Source of the DNA: an uncultured Cyclobacteriaceae bacterium
GTDB taxonomy: Bacteria > Bacteroidota > Bacteroidia > Cytophagales > Cyclobacteriaceae
DNA: 64,000 bases
Reading direction: 5' to 3'
NCBI GenBank assembly: GCA_943788235.1
Contig: CALSPM010000001.1
Coordinates: 372,001-436,000, forward strand
Every line of letters begins with the position of its first letter. Position 1 is the stretch's first letter. Below are positions 19,859 to 28,532 of this stretch, piece after piece. The position numbers and the translations under genes were made by a program. The notes beneath the pieces are model-generated. The model did no database searches. It saw only the letters and a program-made list of their open reading frames with translations, and was not told the DNA's origin.

Positions 19859-21076
19859 TTGAATTTACATTTTTTTATAGCCAACAAAATAACTCATCAC
19901 GCGGAGGGTACTTTTTCTCAGATAATTCATAGAGTGGCCATCACTTCAATCGCTGTAGGGGTGCTTTCGCTACTGCTTTCTTTTATGATTCTTGGGGGGT
20001 TTCATAAAGCCATTTCAGAGAAAATTTATAGTTTTGGAGGGCAATTATTAATTACTAAATATACCAATTCTAACTCTTTTGAAAACGCTTCTTTTTTAAT
20101 TACTGACACCTTATTGAAGGTTTTAGAAACAGAGGATTATGTCAATAATTTTCAATTTTTTGCCTTTAAAGCAGGATTATTAAAAACCGAAGAGGAAGTG
20201 CAAGGAGTTTTTTTTAAAGGGGTTGATCACCAATTTGATACGGCTTTCTTTAGTTCAAATATGGTGCGAGGTCGATTTCCCATTTTTCAGGCAGATGATT
20301 ATACAGTTGAAGTCTTGCTGAGTACCAAAATAGCAAGTATTTTAATGTTGGATCTTGAGGATGAAGTGCTTGTTTACTTTGTTCAAAATCCTCCTAGATA
20401 TAGAAAATTACTCGTGACAGGTATTTATGAGACGGGCTTGGAAGATTTCGATAACAAATTCATTATTGGAGATTTAAATTTAGTCAGAAGGCTCAATGAT
20501 TGGGAGTCCAATCAAGTAGGTGGCGTAGAGGTGTTTATTAGCCCCAATAAGGAGATCAGTGAGTCGCGGTCAGCTCTGTTTGATCAGATTGCCGCTGATT
20601 TGTATGTAGAGAGTATTGAACAGAAATATTTACAGCTATTTGATTGGTTGGCACTGCTGAACAGAAATGTTTATATTTTTTTAACCTTGATTTTATTGGT
20701 CGCCAGTTTTAGCATGGTTTCTATCTTATTGATATTGATCATGGAGCGGACCAATATGGTAGGGATACTTAAGAGCTTGGGGGCTACCAATCAGATGATT
20801 CGAAAAGTATTTGTTGTCTCTGGAATCCAGTTACTTACCAAAGGACTATTTTGGGGAAATTCTATAGGCCTCGGCTTGGCATTGATGCAATACTATTTTA
20901 AAATCATTCCTTTGGATCAAGAAAATTATTATATGGATTTTGTTCCAGTCTATTTTGACTTGCGCACGATCATCGGTGTTAATTTACTCACCTGCTTGTT
21001 GATAGTTTTGAGTTTTTTCATTCCTATTAGTATTATCAACCGTATTCAGGCCGTCCAAACGGTCAGATTCGATTGA
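19859..21076 (+). CDS. ABC transporter permease of the FtsX/LolC-LolE type
   Basis: The 405-residue protein has the FtsX/MacB layout: a first membrane helix (ITSIAVGVLSLLLSFMILGG, residues ~28-48), a large periplasmic domain, and three C-terminal helices (FLTLILLVASFSMVSILLIL; a second near residues 310-340; LLTCLLIVLSFFIPISIINR). The segment MERTNMVGILKSLGATNQMI is the conserved coupling loop. In LolC/E the complex releases lipoproteins from the inner membrane; the Bacteroidota copies are usually annotated in that family. The start is a TTG, with an in-frame TAG 9 bases upstream and no ATG nearby. No ATPase gene is adjacent. Its 3' end overlaps the convergent glycosyltransferase gene by 93 bases. 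Confidence 0.8.
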   Translation: MNLHFFIANKITHHAEGTFSQIIHRVAITSIAVGVLSLLLSFMILGGFHKAISEKIYSFGGQLLITKYTNSNSFENASFLITDTLLKVLETEDYVNNFQFFAFKAGLLKTEEEVQGVFFKGVDHQFDTAFFSSNMVRGRFPIFQADDYTVEVLLSTKIASILMLDLEDEVLVYFVQNPPRYRKLLVTGIYETGLEDFDNKFIIGDLNLVRRLNDWESNQVGGVEVFISPNKEISESRSALFDQIAADLYVESIEQKYLQLFDWLALLNRNVYIFLTLILLVASFSMVSILLILIMERTNMVGILKSLGATNQMIRKVFVVSGIQLLTKGLFWGNSIGLGLALMQYYFKIIPLDQENYYMDFVPVYFDLRTIIGVNLLTCLLIVLSFFIPISIINRIQAVQTVRFD

Positions 21077-21817
21077 CAAATAGAGCGGCTCATACTTTTT
21101 AAATAAGCTATGAATTTTCATTTCTAACACCCCAAATATGGCCTCTTTGAAAATGCCTGAACTCATTTTAGAAGTTCCTTTTCTCCTATCCGTAAAAATG
21201 ACATCGACTTCTTTTATTTTAAATCCACATTTCCAAGCATTAAATTTCATTTCTATTTGAAAAGCATAACCCAGAAATTGAAGGGCATCCAAGTCAATAG
21301 CCTGGAGGACTGATTTGTGATAGCACTTAAAGCCTGCGGTGGTATCGTAAACAGGAATACCTGTGATCAATCGAACATACATAGATGCACAATAAGACAT
21401 AAGGACGCGTCCCATGGGCCAATTAACGACATTAACTCCTCTGACATAACGAGAACCAATGGCTAGGTCATAGCCTTCTGTTTTACAGGCGACATAGAGT
21501 CGAATGAGATCCTCAGGATTGTGTGAGAAGTCGGCATCCATTTCATAGATATAATCATAATTATTTTTCAACCCATATTTAAAACCAGTTATGTAAGCTG
21601 TACCTAGACCCAATTTCTTTGGCCGTTCCATTAAGTGTAAGGTTTTAGGATAGATTTCTTGTTTTTTTTTAACTATTTGGGCCGTTCCATCCGATGAATT
21701 GTCATCAACGATGAGTATTTCAAAGGGTAATGCTAGTCTAAAGACCGCTTCAATGAGATCTGAAATATTTTCACTTTCTTGATAAGTAGGTATAATTATT
21801 AAATTTCGATCTGTCAT
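20984..21817 (-). CDS. polyprenol-phosphate mannosyltransferase-like GT2 glycosyltransferase
   Basis: The protein (277 residues) has the GT2 fold: IIIPTYQESENISDLIEAVF, ILIVDDNSSDGT, the DxD-bearing YEMDADFSHNPEDL and the acceptor-side VYDTTAGFKCYHKSVLQAID with FTDRRKGTSKMS, which together mark polyprenol monophosphomannose synthases (DPM1-like). These make polyprenyl-phosphate-mannose at the cytoplasmic membrane for later glycosylation. No C-terminal membrane helices are present. The last ~30 residues (polar, Asn/Gln-rich) are encoded antisense to the end of the permease gene; the core domain ends before the overlap, so the tail may be a recent extension. It is divergent from the HAD phosphatase gene. 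Confidence 0.85.
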   Translation of the reverse strand: MTDRNLIIIPTYQESENISDLIEAVFRLALPFEILIVDDNSSDGTAQIVKKKQEIYPKTLHLMERPKKLGLGTAYITGFKYGLKNNYDYIYEMDADFSHNPEDLIRLYVACKTEGYDLAIGSRYVRGVNVVNWPMGRVLMSYCASMYVRLITGIPVYDTTAGFKCYHKSVLQAIDLDALQFLGYAFQIEMKFNAWKCGFKIKEVDVIFTDRRKGTSKMSSGIFKEAIFGVLEMKIHSLFKKYEPLYLSIESDRLDGLNTVDNTNRNEKTQNYQQAGE

Positions 21818-21862
21818 TAATTTTTACGAGAAGGGTTAAATATATTTAAAGGAATATATATA

Positions 21863-21870
21863 TATTTTTG
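21863..21870 (+). promoter_or_regulatory. candidate -7 box (TATTTTTG) for the HAD phosphatase gene
   Basis: TATTTTTG fits TAnnTTTG and ends 14 bases before the ATG at 21885. No good -33 TTTG is seen at the usual spacing, so support is partial. Confidence 0.3.
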
Positions 21871-21884
21871 ATTATTTTTAAGCA

Positions 21885-22388
21885 ATGAAGGCATTTTTTT
21901 TGGATAGGGATGGAATTATTAATGAAGAGCGAGGGACGTATACTCATCAGCTTCAAGATTTCATAATTTTACCCCATGCTTTAGAGGTACTCATAAGTTT
22001 AAAGGATTTGGGTTTCAAACTCATTGTCATCACCAATCAAGCAGGAATTTCAAGGGGTTTGTATACAAAAAAGCAAATGAATGTGTGTCATGACTTTTTA
22101 CAAATTAAGTCTCAAAATATTATTGACGATTTTTATTACGCCCCTTTACACCCAGAAATATCTGAGTCTTTGAGTAGAAAGCCAGATTCACTTATGTTTG
22201 AGCGAGCGATTGCCAAACACAATATCGTGGTAAGTGAGAGTTATATGATTGGGGATAAAGAAAGGGATTTAATCCCTGCAAGAAAGCTGGGTATTGCCAC
22301 AATTCTTTTAGGCAATACCGTCATTTCTAAATATGCTGATTACAGTATAAAAGACATTTCTCAAGTATTAAAATCCATAGGCGTTTAG
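21885..22388 (+). CDS. HAD-IIIA phosphatase, GmhB-like
   Basis: The 167-residue enzyme shows HAD motif I FLDRDGIINEE (nucleophile Asp and acid Asp), motif II LIVITNQAGISRG, a Lys in SLSRKPDSLMFERA and motif III/IV SYMIGDKERDLIPARKLGI. This pattern is that of D-glycero-D-manno-heptose-1,7-bisphosphate 7-phosphatase and related histidinol-phosphatases. The usual Cys-rich zinc loop of GmhB is largely absent (APLHPEISE in place of CxHxP...CxC), so the substrate is less sure. The end overlaps by 4 bases the stop of the convergent arginine decarboxylase gene. Confidence 0.75.
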   Translation: MKAFFLDRDGIINEERGTYTHQLQDFIILPHALEVLISLKDLGFKLIVITNQAGISRGLYTKKQMNVCHDFLQIKSQNIIDDFYYAPLHPEISESLSRKPDSLMFERAIAKHNIVVSESYMIGDKERDLIPARKLGIATILLGNTVISKYADYSIKDISQVLKSIGV

Positions 22389-23776
22389 GTATAGCCTAAT
22401 ATTTTGAGCATATCCTCATTTTTTTGTTCTTCTGCGAACAGTTTAGAAATGACGTCACCTTCTGGGTCTTTATTGACAATGACATGTTTAGGGGCAGGAA
22501 TGAGACAATGCTGAATACCCCCATAACCGCCTAATGCTTCTTGGTAAGCACCGGTATTAAAAAAGCCAAAATATAAGGTTTCTGCTTTATTGTATTTGGG
22601 TAAAAAGACTTCAGCTATGTGGGCTTCAGAATCATAATAATCCATGCTATCACATGTGAGCCCTCCGATATTCACTCTGTGATACACATTATTCCATAGG
22701 TTCAGCGGAAGGAGAATGTATTTCTGATTAACTCCCCAAACATCTGGCATGTGCGTAATAAAGGAACCGTCCATCATATACCAGAGTTCCTTATCATTTT
22801 GGAGTTTTTGGTCGAGTACAGAATATATGGTAGCCCCACTTTCACCTACCGTATAATTTCCAAATTCAGTAATAATATGAGGTGTCGAGGTATGATTTTT
22901 TGCACAAATCCATTTGATATTTTCTATAATTTGATCCGCCATATAGCCGTAATCAAATTCAAAATTCAATTTATTTTTTATAGGAAAACCACCTCCTATG
23001 TCAATAGTGTCCAAGGAGGGACAAATCTTCTTAAGTTCACAATACATGTGAATGAACCGACTTAATTCACTCCAATAATAGGCACTATCCTTGATGCCCG
23101 TATTGATGAAGAAATGGAGTAACTTAAATTCTACCTTCGCATTTCCTTGAATTCTCTCTTTGTAATAATTGATGATGTCTCGGTACCTAAATCCCAATCT
23201 AGAGGTATAAAATGAAAAGTTAGGTTCCTCATCTGAGGCGACTCTTATACCAATTTTAAACTTTTTGTCAATTTTTGCAGTATACTGTTCAAGTTCATTA
23301 AGATTGTCTATTATTGGTATGCACTGAGTAAAACCGGCATGGATTAAGCCAATAATATTTTCAATATATTTAGGCCTTTTAAAACCATTACAGATGATTA
23401 GAAGTTGTTTATTTATTAATTTCTTATCATACAAATGATGAATAATAGGAATGTCGAAGGCTGATGAAGTTTCTATGTGGGCACCATTTGATAGTACTTC
23501 TTCTAAAATAAATTGGAAATGAGAGGATTTGGTGCAATAACAATACGTATAATTCCCTGCATAATTATGCTTGGCCATGGCTCCATTAAAGATTTCCTGA
23601 GCGTATCTTATGTTTTGACCTATTTTTGGGATGTATGAGAGCTTAAGAGGAGTCCCATACTTTTCAACGATTTCCATAAGATTTACTCCGTGGAAATAGA
23701 GGTTTTTATCTTTTACCTCAAATTCTGAAGAAGGAAATTCAAAACTTTGATTGATTAAATCAGCGTAATTTTTCAC
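22385..23776 (-). CDS. speA: arginine decarboxylase, Bacteroidota short form
   Basis: This is a fold-type III PLP decarboxylase of 463 residues, the length usual for Bacteroidota arginine decarboxylases rather than the ~650 of E. coli SpeA. The PLP lysine is in YTYCYCTKSSHFQFILEE, the glycine-rich phosphate site is LDTIDIGGGFPIKNK, and the C-terminal active-site region has LTCDSMDYYDSEAHI and FFNTGAYQEALGGYGG. It should make agmatine and CO2 from arginine for polyamine synthesis. The start is GTG at 23776 giving KNYADLINQSFEF, the usual N-terminus. It is divergent from two guanidine-modifying enzymes, so the region may serve arginine and agmatine turnover. Confidence 0.85.
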   Translation of the reverse strand: MKNYADLINQSFEFPSSEFEVKDKNLYFHGVNLMEIVEKYGTPLKLSYIPKIGQNIRYAQEIFNGAMAKHNYAGNYTYCYCTKSSHFQFILEEVLSNGAHIETSSAFDIPIIHHLYDKKLINKQLLIICNGFKRPKYIENIIGLIHAGFTQCIPIIDNLNELEQYTAKIDKKFKIGIRVASDEEPNFSFYTSRLGFRYRDIINYYKERIQGNAKVEFKLLHFFINTGIKDSAYYWSELSRFIHMYCELKKICPSLDTIDIGGGFPIKNKLNFEFDYGYMADQIIENIKWICAKNHTSTPHIITEFGNYTVGESGATIYSVLDQKLQNDKELWYMMDGSFITHMPDVWGVNQKYILLPLNLWNNVYHRVNIGGLTCDSMDYYDSEAHIAEVFLPKYNKAETLYFGFFNTGAYQEALGGYGGIQHCLIPAPKHVIVNKDPEGDVISKLFAEEQKNEDMLKILGYT

Positions 23777-23895
23777 CGTAATTTATTAAAAATGTCTGCA
23801 TAAATAAATAAAATAATTGAGATATGCGTGATCTCTACTCGATAAAATGAACTAATTAATTCTAAATGACTTTCTTTTTGTAAGTATCATCTGAT

Positions 23896-23903
23896 TAGAT
23901 TTG
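23896..23903 (+). promoter_or_regulatory. candidate -7 box (TAGATTTG) for the amidinotransferase-ctlX-argS run
   Basis: TAGATTTG matches TAnnTTTG and ends 17 bases before ATG 23921. A TTTG at 23877-23880 lies 15 bases upstream, shorter than the usual 19-20 spacing. It may drive the compact run from 23921 to 28449. Confidence 0.35.
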
Positions 23904-23920
23904 AGTTTGCTAAGACAGAT

Positions 23921-24841
23921 ATGATAACATTAGAAGTTCTTGATGAATGTTCTCCTCTTTTAGAGGTGATTTTGGGATCACCCGAAAGTTTTGGAGGGAT
24001 ACCCAAAAAAGATAATATCTTTGATCCAAAAACATTGCTAAATGTAAAAAATGGTACGTATCCTTTGGAGGAAGCCATCAAGAAAGAATTAGACGCTTTT
24101 CATCATGTCTTAATGAATTACGATGTGAAGATATATCGTCCTGAATTATATAAGTCCTTGAATCAAATATTTGCTCGAGATATCGGAATGGTTATTGGGG
24201 ATCAGTTTTTATTGCCACAAATCCTAGATAAACGTTCAGAAGAACAGAAAGGTATCCATTTCATCATAGATCAAATAGATGCAAAAAAACTACTCAAATC
24301 GGGAGGAAGCGCAAGAATAGAAGGTGGAGACGTAATGCCTTATAGGGATTATTTGTTTGTGGGTTATTCAAAAAAAGAAGACTTTGATAACTACATAGTG
24401 AGCAGAACCAATGAAGCAGGGGTTGACTTTTTAATTGAACATTTTAAATCATGGAAGATTAAACCATTTGAACTAAAAAAATCAGATTACAATCCTTATG
24501 ACAATGCCCTCCACTTGGATTGTTGTTTTCAACCTGTAGGTAAAAATAAAGCCATCATTTATAAAGCAGGATTTAAAAATCAAAGTGACGCCGAATGGAT
24601 CATTAATTTTTTTAAGCCCGAAAACATTTTAGAGATTAATCAGGAAGAAATGTATGATATGAACTCCAATGTATTTAGTATTTCTCCTGAGGTAATTGTG
24701 AGTGAATTAAAATTTGAGCGACTGAATCAACAATTAAGAGATTGGAATTTTATTGTTGAGGAAATTCCTTTTTCGGAAACGGCCAAGATGGAGGGCTTAT
24801 TAAGATGTGCTACATTGCCCTTGAGAAGAAGTTATGCCTGA
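23921..24841 (+). CDS. arginine deiminase/amidinotransferase family enzyme
   Basis: The 306-residue protein belongs to the guanidino-group-modifying (pentein) superfamily. Visible sites are FARDIGMVIGDQFLLPQIL (the FxRD substrate-binding Asp), ARIEGGDVMPY (EGGD), HLDCCFQPVG (catalytic His) and the C-terminal nucleophile Cys in MEGLLRCATLPLRR. Such enzymes hydrolyse arginine-like guanidines (arginine, dimethylarginine, agmatine) or transfer the amidino group; the sequence does not decide the substrate. Its stop overlaps the start of the next gene by 8 bases, and speA is divergent, which makes an arginine or agmatine related substrate likely. Confidence 0.75.
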   Translation: MITLEVLDECSPLLEVILGSPESFGGIPKKDNIFDPKTLLNVKNGTYPLEEAIKKELDAFHHVLMNYDVKIYRPELYKSLNQIFARDIGMVIGDQFLLPQILDKRSEEQKGIHFIIDQIDAKKLLKSGGSARIEGGDVMPYRDYLFVGYSKKEDFDNYIVSRTNEAGVDFLIEHFKSWKIKPFELKKSDYNPYDNALHLDCCFQPVGKNKAIIYKAGFKNQSDAEWIINFFKPENILEINQEEMYDMNSNVFSISPEVIVSELKFERLNQQLRDWNFIVEEIPFSETAKMEGLLRCATLPLRRSYA

Positions 24842-25775
24842 TCAGATTACTCAGCAGGTCATGATGATCCGTCCGGTGGCTTTCTCCAAAAATAAGGAGA
24901 CCTCTATAAATAATTATTTTCAGGTTGATACCGAATTGACGGCCACATTGATTCAAACAAAAGCTCTCCAAGAGTTTGATGATTTTGTTCAAAAATTACG
25001 CAAGGCCTCCATTGAAGTTCATGTTTTTGAGGATACCCAAGATCCTTCCACACCTGATAGTATCTTTCCTAATAATTGGGTTTCTTTTCATCAAAATGGA
25101 TCAGTGATATTATATCCCATGTTTGCCAATAATAGAAGGCTAGAAAGAAGATGTGATCTCATTGATGCGCTTGGCAGTGATTTTAAAATCACAGAAGTAT
25201 TTGAAGATTTATTATCTTTTGAATCGCACCACAAATTCCTCGAAGGAACGGGAAGTTTGATATTAGATCGGGTAAACCATATCGCCTATGCCTCTCATTC
25301 AGATAGAACGGAGCGTGAGGTAATTCTTGCTTTTGAAAAATTAACTGCTTATTCAGTTATTAGTTTTACTGCTTATCAAAGCGTGGATGGCCAAAGACTA
25401 CCAATCTATCATACCAACGTGATGATGTCGATAGGGGATCGTTTTGTATTGATTTGTGCCGAAGCCATTGATGACCTGATCGAACGCGAACGAGTGCTGG
25501 CTTCATTTATGAATCAGGCCAAAGAAATTATACTGATTTCTGAGGACCAATTAAATAATTATGCAGGAAACATGCTTCAAGTAAAAAATAAAAATAATGT
25601 ATGTTTTTTAGTTATGTCAACGCGTGCTTTTCAATCCTTGAATGCTCAGCAAAAGCAACAACTTGAAAAATATGGAACTCTATTGCACAGTAATTTAGCC
25701 ACTATTGAGATGCTTGGCGGAGGCAGTGCCCGGTGTATGATGGCTGAAATTTTCTTACCTACTAAAGAATCATGA
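24834..25775 (+). CDS. ctlX: citrulline utilisation hydrolase CtlX-like
   Basis: This 313-residue protein is the arginine-deiminase-related type annotated as CtlX in Francisella and Bacteroidota. Evidence: QQVMMIRPVAFSKNKETSIN at the start, TPDSIFPNNWVSFHQNGSVI (the DxxFPNNW core), FLEGTGSLILDRVNHIAYA (EGTGS), an active-site His in LPIYHTNVMMSIGD, and the catalytic Cys in LGGGSARCMMAEIFL. Family members cleave ureido or guanidino groups; citrulline hydrolysis is the activity named for the family, not shown here. It overlaps the neighbours at both ends (8 and 4 bases), which indicates translational coupling. Confidence 0.8.
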   Translation: MPDQITQQVMMIRPVAFSKNKETSINNYFQVDTELTATLIQTKALQEFDDFVQKLRKASIEVHVFEDTQDPSTPDSIFPNNWVSFHQNGSVILYPMFANNRRLERRCDLIDALGSDFKITEVFEDLLSFESHHKFLEGTGSLILDRVNHIAYASHSDRTEREVILAFEKLTAYSVISFTAYQSVDGQRLPIYHTNVMMSIGDRFVLICAEAIDDLIERERVLASFMNQAKEIILISEDQLNNYAGNMLQVKNKNNVCFLVMSTRAFQSLNAQQKQQLEKYGTLLHSNLATIEMLGGGSARCMMAEIFLPTKES

Positions 25776-27553
25776 AATTAGAAGAGGATATAAGATTACA
25801 TATCAAAAACGCATTTAAGTTGATTTTTGAAGTAGAGCTAGATTCAGCACAACTATTTTTACAGCCTACTCGGAAAGAATTTGAGGGTACCCATACCTTT
25901 GTTGTTTTTCCCTTTTTAAAAATAAGTCAAAAGTCCCCCGAAGCTACAGCAGTTGCGATTGGTGATTTTTTGAAATCTCGCAGTGGCATGATTAAGGATT
26001 ACAATGTCGTCAAAGGATTTTTGAATTTAGAAATTGGTACAGCTGTTTGGATCTCCTGCCTTGATGACATGCTGAAAAATCAACATTGGGGGCAGCTGGA
26101 TTCCAATGGCAAGAAAGTGATGGTTGAATTTTCTTCTCCAAATACTAATAAACCCTTACATCTAGGCCACTTGAGAAATAATTTTCTTGGAGACGCGATA
26201 TCGAGGATTATTGAAGCTGCAGGATATCAAGTAAAAAGAACAAATCTGGTCAACGATCGCGGTATTCACATTTGCAAATCTATGCTTGCCTATCAAAGAT
26301 GGGGCAAGGGAGAGACTCCAGAGACGGCTCAACTTAAAGGAGATCATTTAGCCGGAAAATATTATGTACTCTTTGATAAATATTATAAGGAGGAAATAAC
26401 CACTTTAGTTCGGCAAGGAGTTTCTGAAGAGGAGGCTAAAAAAAAGGCTCCGATTTTGCTTGAAGCACAAGAGATGCTTCAAAAATGGGAGCAAAAAGAT
26501 GCTGAAGTCATGACCCTGTGGAACAACATGAATGCTTGGGTTTATGCAGGCTTTGAGACGACCTACCAAACTATGGGTATTGAGTTTGATGCTATTTATA
26601 AAGAGTCAGAAACCTATCTCCTAGGCAAAGACATTATTGAGGAGGGGCTTAAGAAGCAGGTCTTCTATGAGCGAGAAGATGGATCGGTGTGGATAAATCT
26701 TAAGGAGGAAGGACTTGACGAGAAGCTGGTAATGAGGTCGGATGGTACTTCGGTATATATTACCCAGGACATTGGGACCTGTGATTTTAAGTATGAGGAC
26801 TTTCCCATGGATCAATCTGTATACGTTGTCGGAAACGAGCAGGATTATCATTTTAATGTTCTTTTTGCCATTATGAAAAAAATGGGTCGGCCATATGGAG
26901 AAGGGTTGTACCATCTATCTTATGGCATGGTAGACCTCCCTAGTGGCAAGATGAAGTCAAGAGAAGGAACCGTTGTAGATGCGGACGAGTTGATGGATGA
27001 GATGTTTATGACAGCGGCTAAACATACCCTTGAGTTAGGAAAAATTGAAGGACTCACAGAAAATGAATCAAAAAACTTATTTAGGATGGTAGGATTGGGG
27101 GCACTGAAGTTTTTTTTACTTAAGGTAGACCCTAAAAAAAGAATGTTGTTCGATCCTAAGGAATCTATCGAATTCCAAGGTCATACGGGTCCATTTGTTC
27201 AGTATACCTATGCACGTATTTCAGCTATACTGAGAAGGGCTTCTGCAGATGGCATCAATGAAGCATTGTCACCGATTCAGAAAATACATCCCAGAGAACA
27301 AATACTCCTGGCTCACTTAGTGCGGTTTGAAGAGGTTATTGTACAGGCCGCACGAGATTACTCACCGGCCTTACTGGCGCAATACGTGTATGATTTGGCC
27401 AAGGACTATAATGGCTTTTATCAGGAGCTTTCTATATTTAATGAGCCTGATGATCCTCTTGTGAATTTCAGAATAAGCCTATCAGGATTGACAGCAAGGG
27501 TCATTCATCGTTCGATGAATTTGTTGGGAATAGAGGTACCTAATCGCATGTGA
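25772..27553 (+). CDS. argS: arginyl-tRNA synthetase
   Basis: ArgRS charges tRNA-Arg. The 593-residue protein has the N-terminal additional domain, the HIGH-type motif in NTNKPLHLGHLRNNFLGD, the KMSKS-region as SGKMKSREGTVVDADEL, and the C-terminal anticodon-binding domain starting near FVQYTYARISAILRRA, the usual DALR-type region. Length is normal for the family. It overlaps ctlX by 4 bases and menA by 4 bases, so an essential synthetase is carried in an operon with arginine-modifying enzymes. The frame is intact throughout. Confidence 0.95.
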   Translation: MKLEEDIRLHIKNAFKLIFEVELDSAQLFLQPTRKEFEGTHTFVVFPFLKISQKSPEATAVAIGDFLKSRSGMIKDYNVVKGFLNLEIGTAVWISCLDDMLKNQHWGQLDSNGKKVMVEFSSPNTNKPLHLGHLRNNFLGDAISRIIEAAGYQVKRTNLVNDRGIHICKSMLAYQRWGKGETPETAQLKGDHLAGKYYVLFDKYYKEEITTLVRQGVSEEEAKKKAPILLEAQEMLQKWEQKDAEVMTLWNNMNAWVYAGFETTYQTMGIEFDAIYKESETYLLGKDIIEEGLKKQVFYEREDGSVWINLKEEGLDEKLVMRSDGTSVYITQDIGTCDFKYEDFPMDQSVYVVGNEQDYHFNVLFAIMKKMGRPYGEGLYHLSYGMVDLPSGKMKSREGTVVDADELMDEMFMTAAKHTLELGKIEGLTENESKNLFRMVGLGALKFFLLKVDPKKRMLFDPKESIEFQGHTGPFVQYTYARISAILRRASADGINEALSPIQKIHPREQILLAHLVRFEEVIVQAARDYSPALLAQYVYDLAKDYNGFYQELSIFNEPDDPLVNFRISLSGLTARVIHRSMNLLGIEVPNRM

Positions 27554-28449
27554 TGATCGAGATGACTACATGGATAAAAGCCTTTCGTTTGCGTACCCTA
27601 CCGTTGGCTTTTTCATCGATACTCATGGCTGCTTTTTTGGCCTATTATTCTGGACATTTTCAAGTATTAATTCTTGTTTTAAGTTTATTTACGACCTTAT
27701 TCCTTCAAGTATTGTCCAATTTAGCCAATGATTATGGAGATGCTCTTTCAGGGGTAGATGGTCCGAATAGAGGTGGTCCCCAAAGGTCAGTACAATCTGG
27801 ATCCATTACACCTGAGCAGATGAAAATAGCGATTATTCTTTGTTCATGTTTGGCCTTTATTTCAGGGTGCATCTTGATTGTTTATGTTTTTAAAGATCAT
27901 TGGCTGAACCTGCTCTTTTTTCTAACTTTAGGTCTTGGTGCGATAGCAGCAGCCATTAAATACACCATGGGTTCAAATCCTTATGGATATTCTGGTTTTG
28001 GTGACATATTTGTTTTTATTTTTTTTGGATTGGTAGGCGTTTTGGGAGGATATTATCTATTCAATAGCGAACTAGAAATTATATTTTTGTTACCAGCCAT
28101 AAGTTGTGGTTTACTGTCTGTGGGTGTCCTCAATGTAAACAATATTAGAGATATTTCGAGTGATCGAAAAGCAGGGAAGCGGTCTGTTCCTGTCATGATA
28201 GGAAAAGAAAAGGCTATTATTTATCATGGATTTTTGATTGGAGGTAGCTTTATAAGTGCGATCTTTTTTGTGAGTATTTTAACGCCGAGTTTTTTTGGAT
28301 ATACCTTTTTAGCGTTGATTCCCGTTTTTTTCTTTCATTTTAAAGCTATCCAGGCAAAAGAAAATAGCAGCCTAGATGAAGAGTTAAAAAGATTAGCTTT
28401 TGCAACCCTATTTTTTGTATTACTTTTGGGATTTGGCATAAATTACTAA
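27550..28449 (+). CDS. menA: 1,4-dihydroxy-2-naphthoate polyprenyltransferase
   Basis: MenA joins a polyprenyl chain to DHNA in menaquinone synthesis at the cytoplasmic membrane. The UbiA-family Asp-rich site is SNLANDYGDALSGVDGPNRG, with the second one in LNVNNIRDISSDRKAGKRS. About eight hydrophobic segments cover the rest, and the start TTWIKAFRLRTLPLAFSSIL is typical. Length (299) is normal. ATG 27550 overlaps the argS stop; a second ATG lies at 27553 and another at 27562. It closes the run of overlapping genes. Confidence 0.9.
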   Translation: MMIEMTTWIKAFRLRTLPLAFSSILMAAFLAYYSGHFQVLILVLSLFTTLFLQVLSNLANDYGDALSGVDGPNRGGPQRSVQSGSITPEQMKIAIILCSCLAFISGCILIVYVFKDHWLNLLFFLTLGLGAIAAAIKYTMGSNPYGYSGFGDIFVFIFFGLVGVLGGYYLFNSELEIIFLLPAISCGLLSVGVLNVNNIRDISSDRKAGKRSVPVMIGKEKAIIYHGFLIGGSFISAIFFVSILTPSFFGYTFLALIPVFFFHFKAIQAKENSSLDEELKRLAFATLFFVLLLGFGINY

Positions 28450-28532
28450 CACTTATACTTTTCCGTTTATTTGATAATTAATAAGCGACTTTTTGTTTAA
28501 ATTGATTGTTAATCACTTTTGATTACTACCAC

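Noticed and set aside
28450-28532. Upstream start for the universal stress protein at 28506
   Set aside because: It adds nine residues unlike the family; MKKILVPFDF from ATG 28533 is the standard start.
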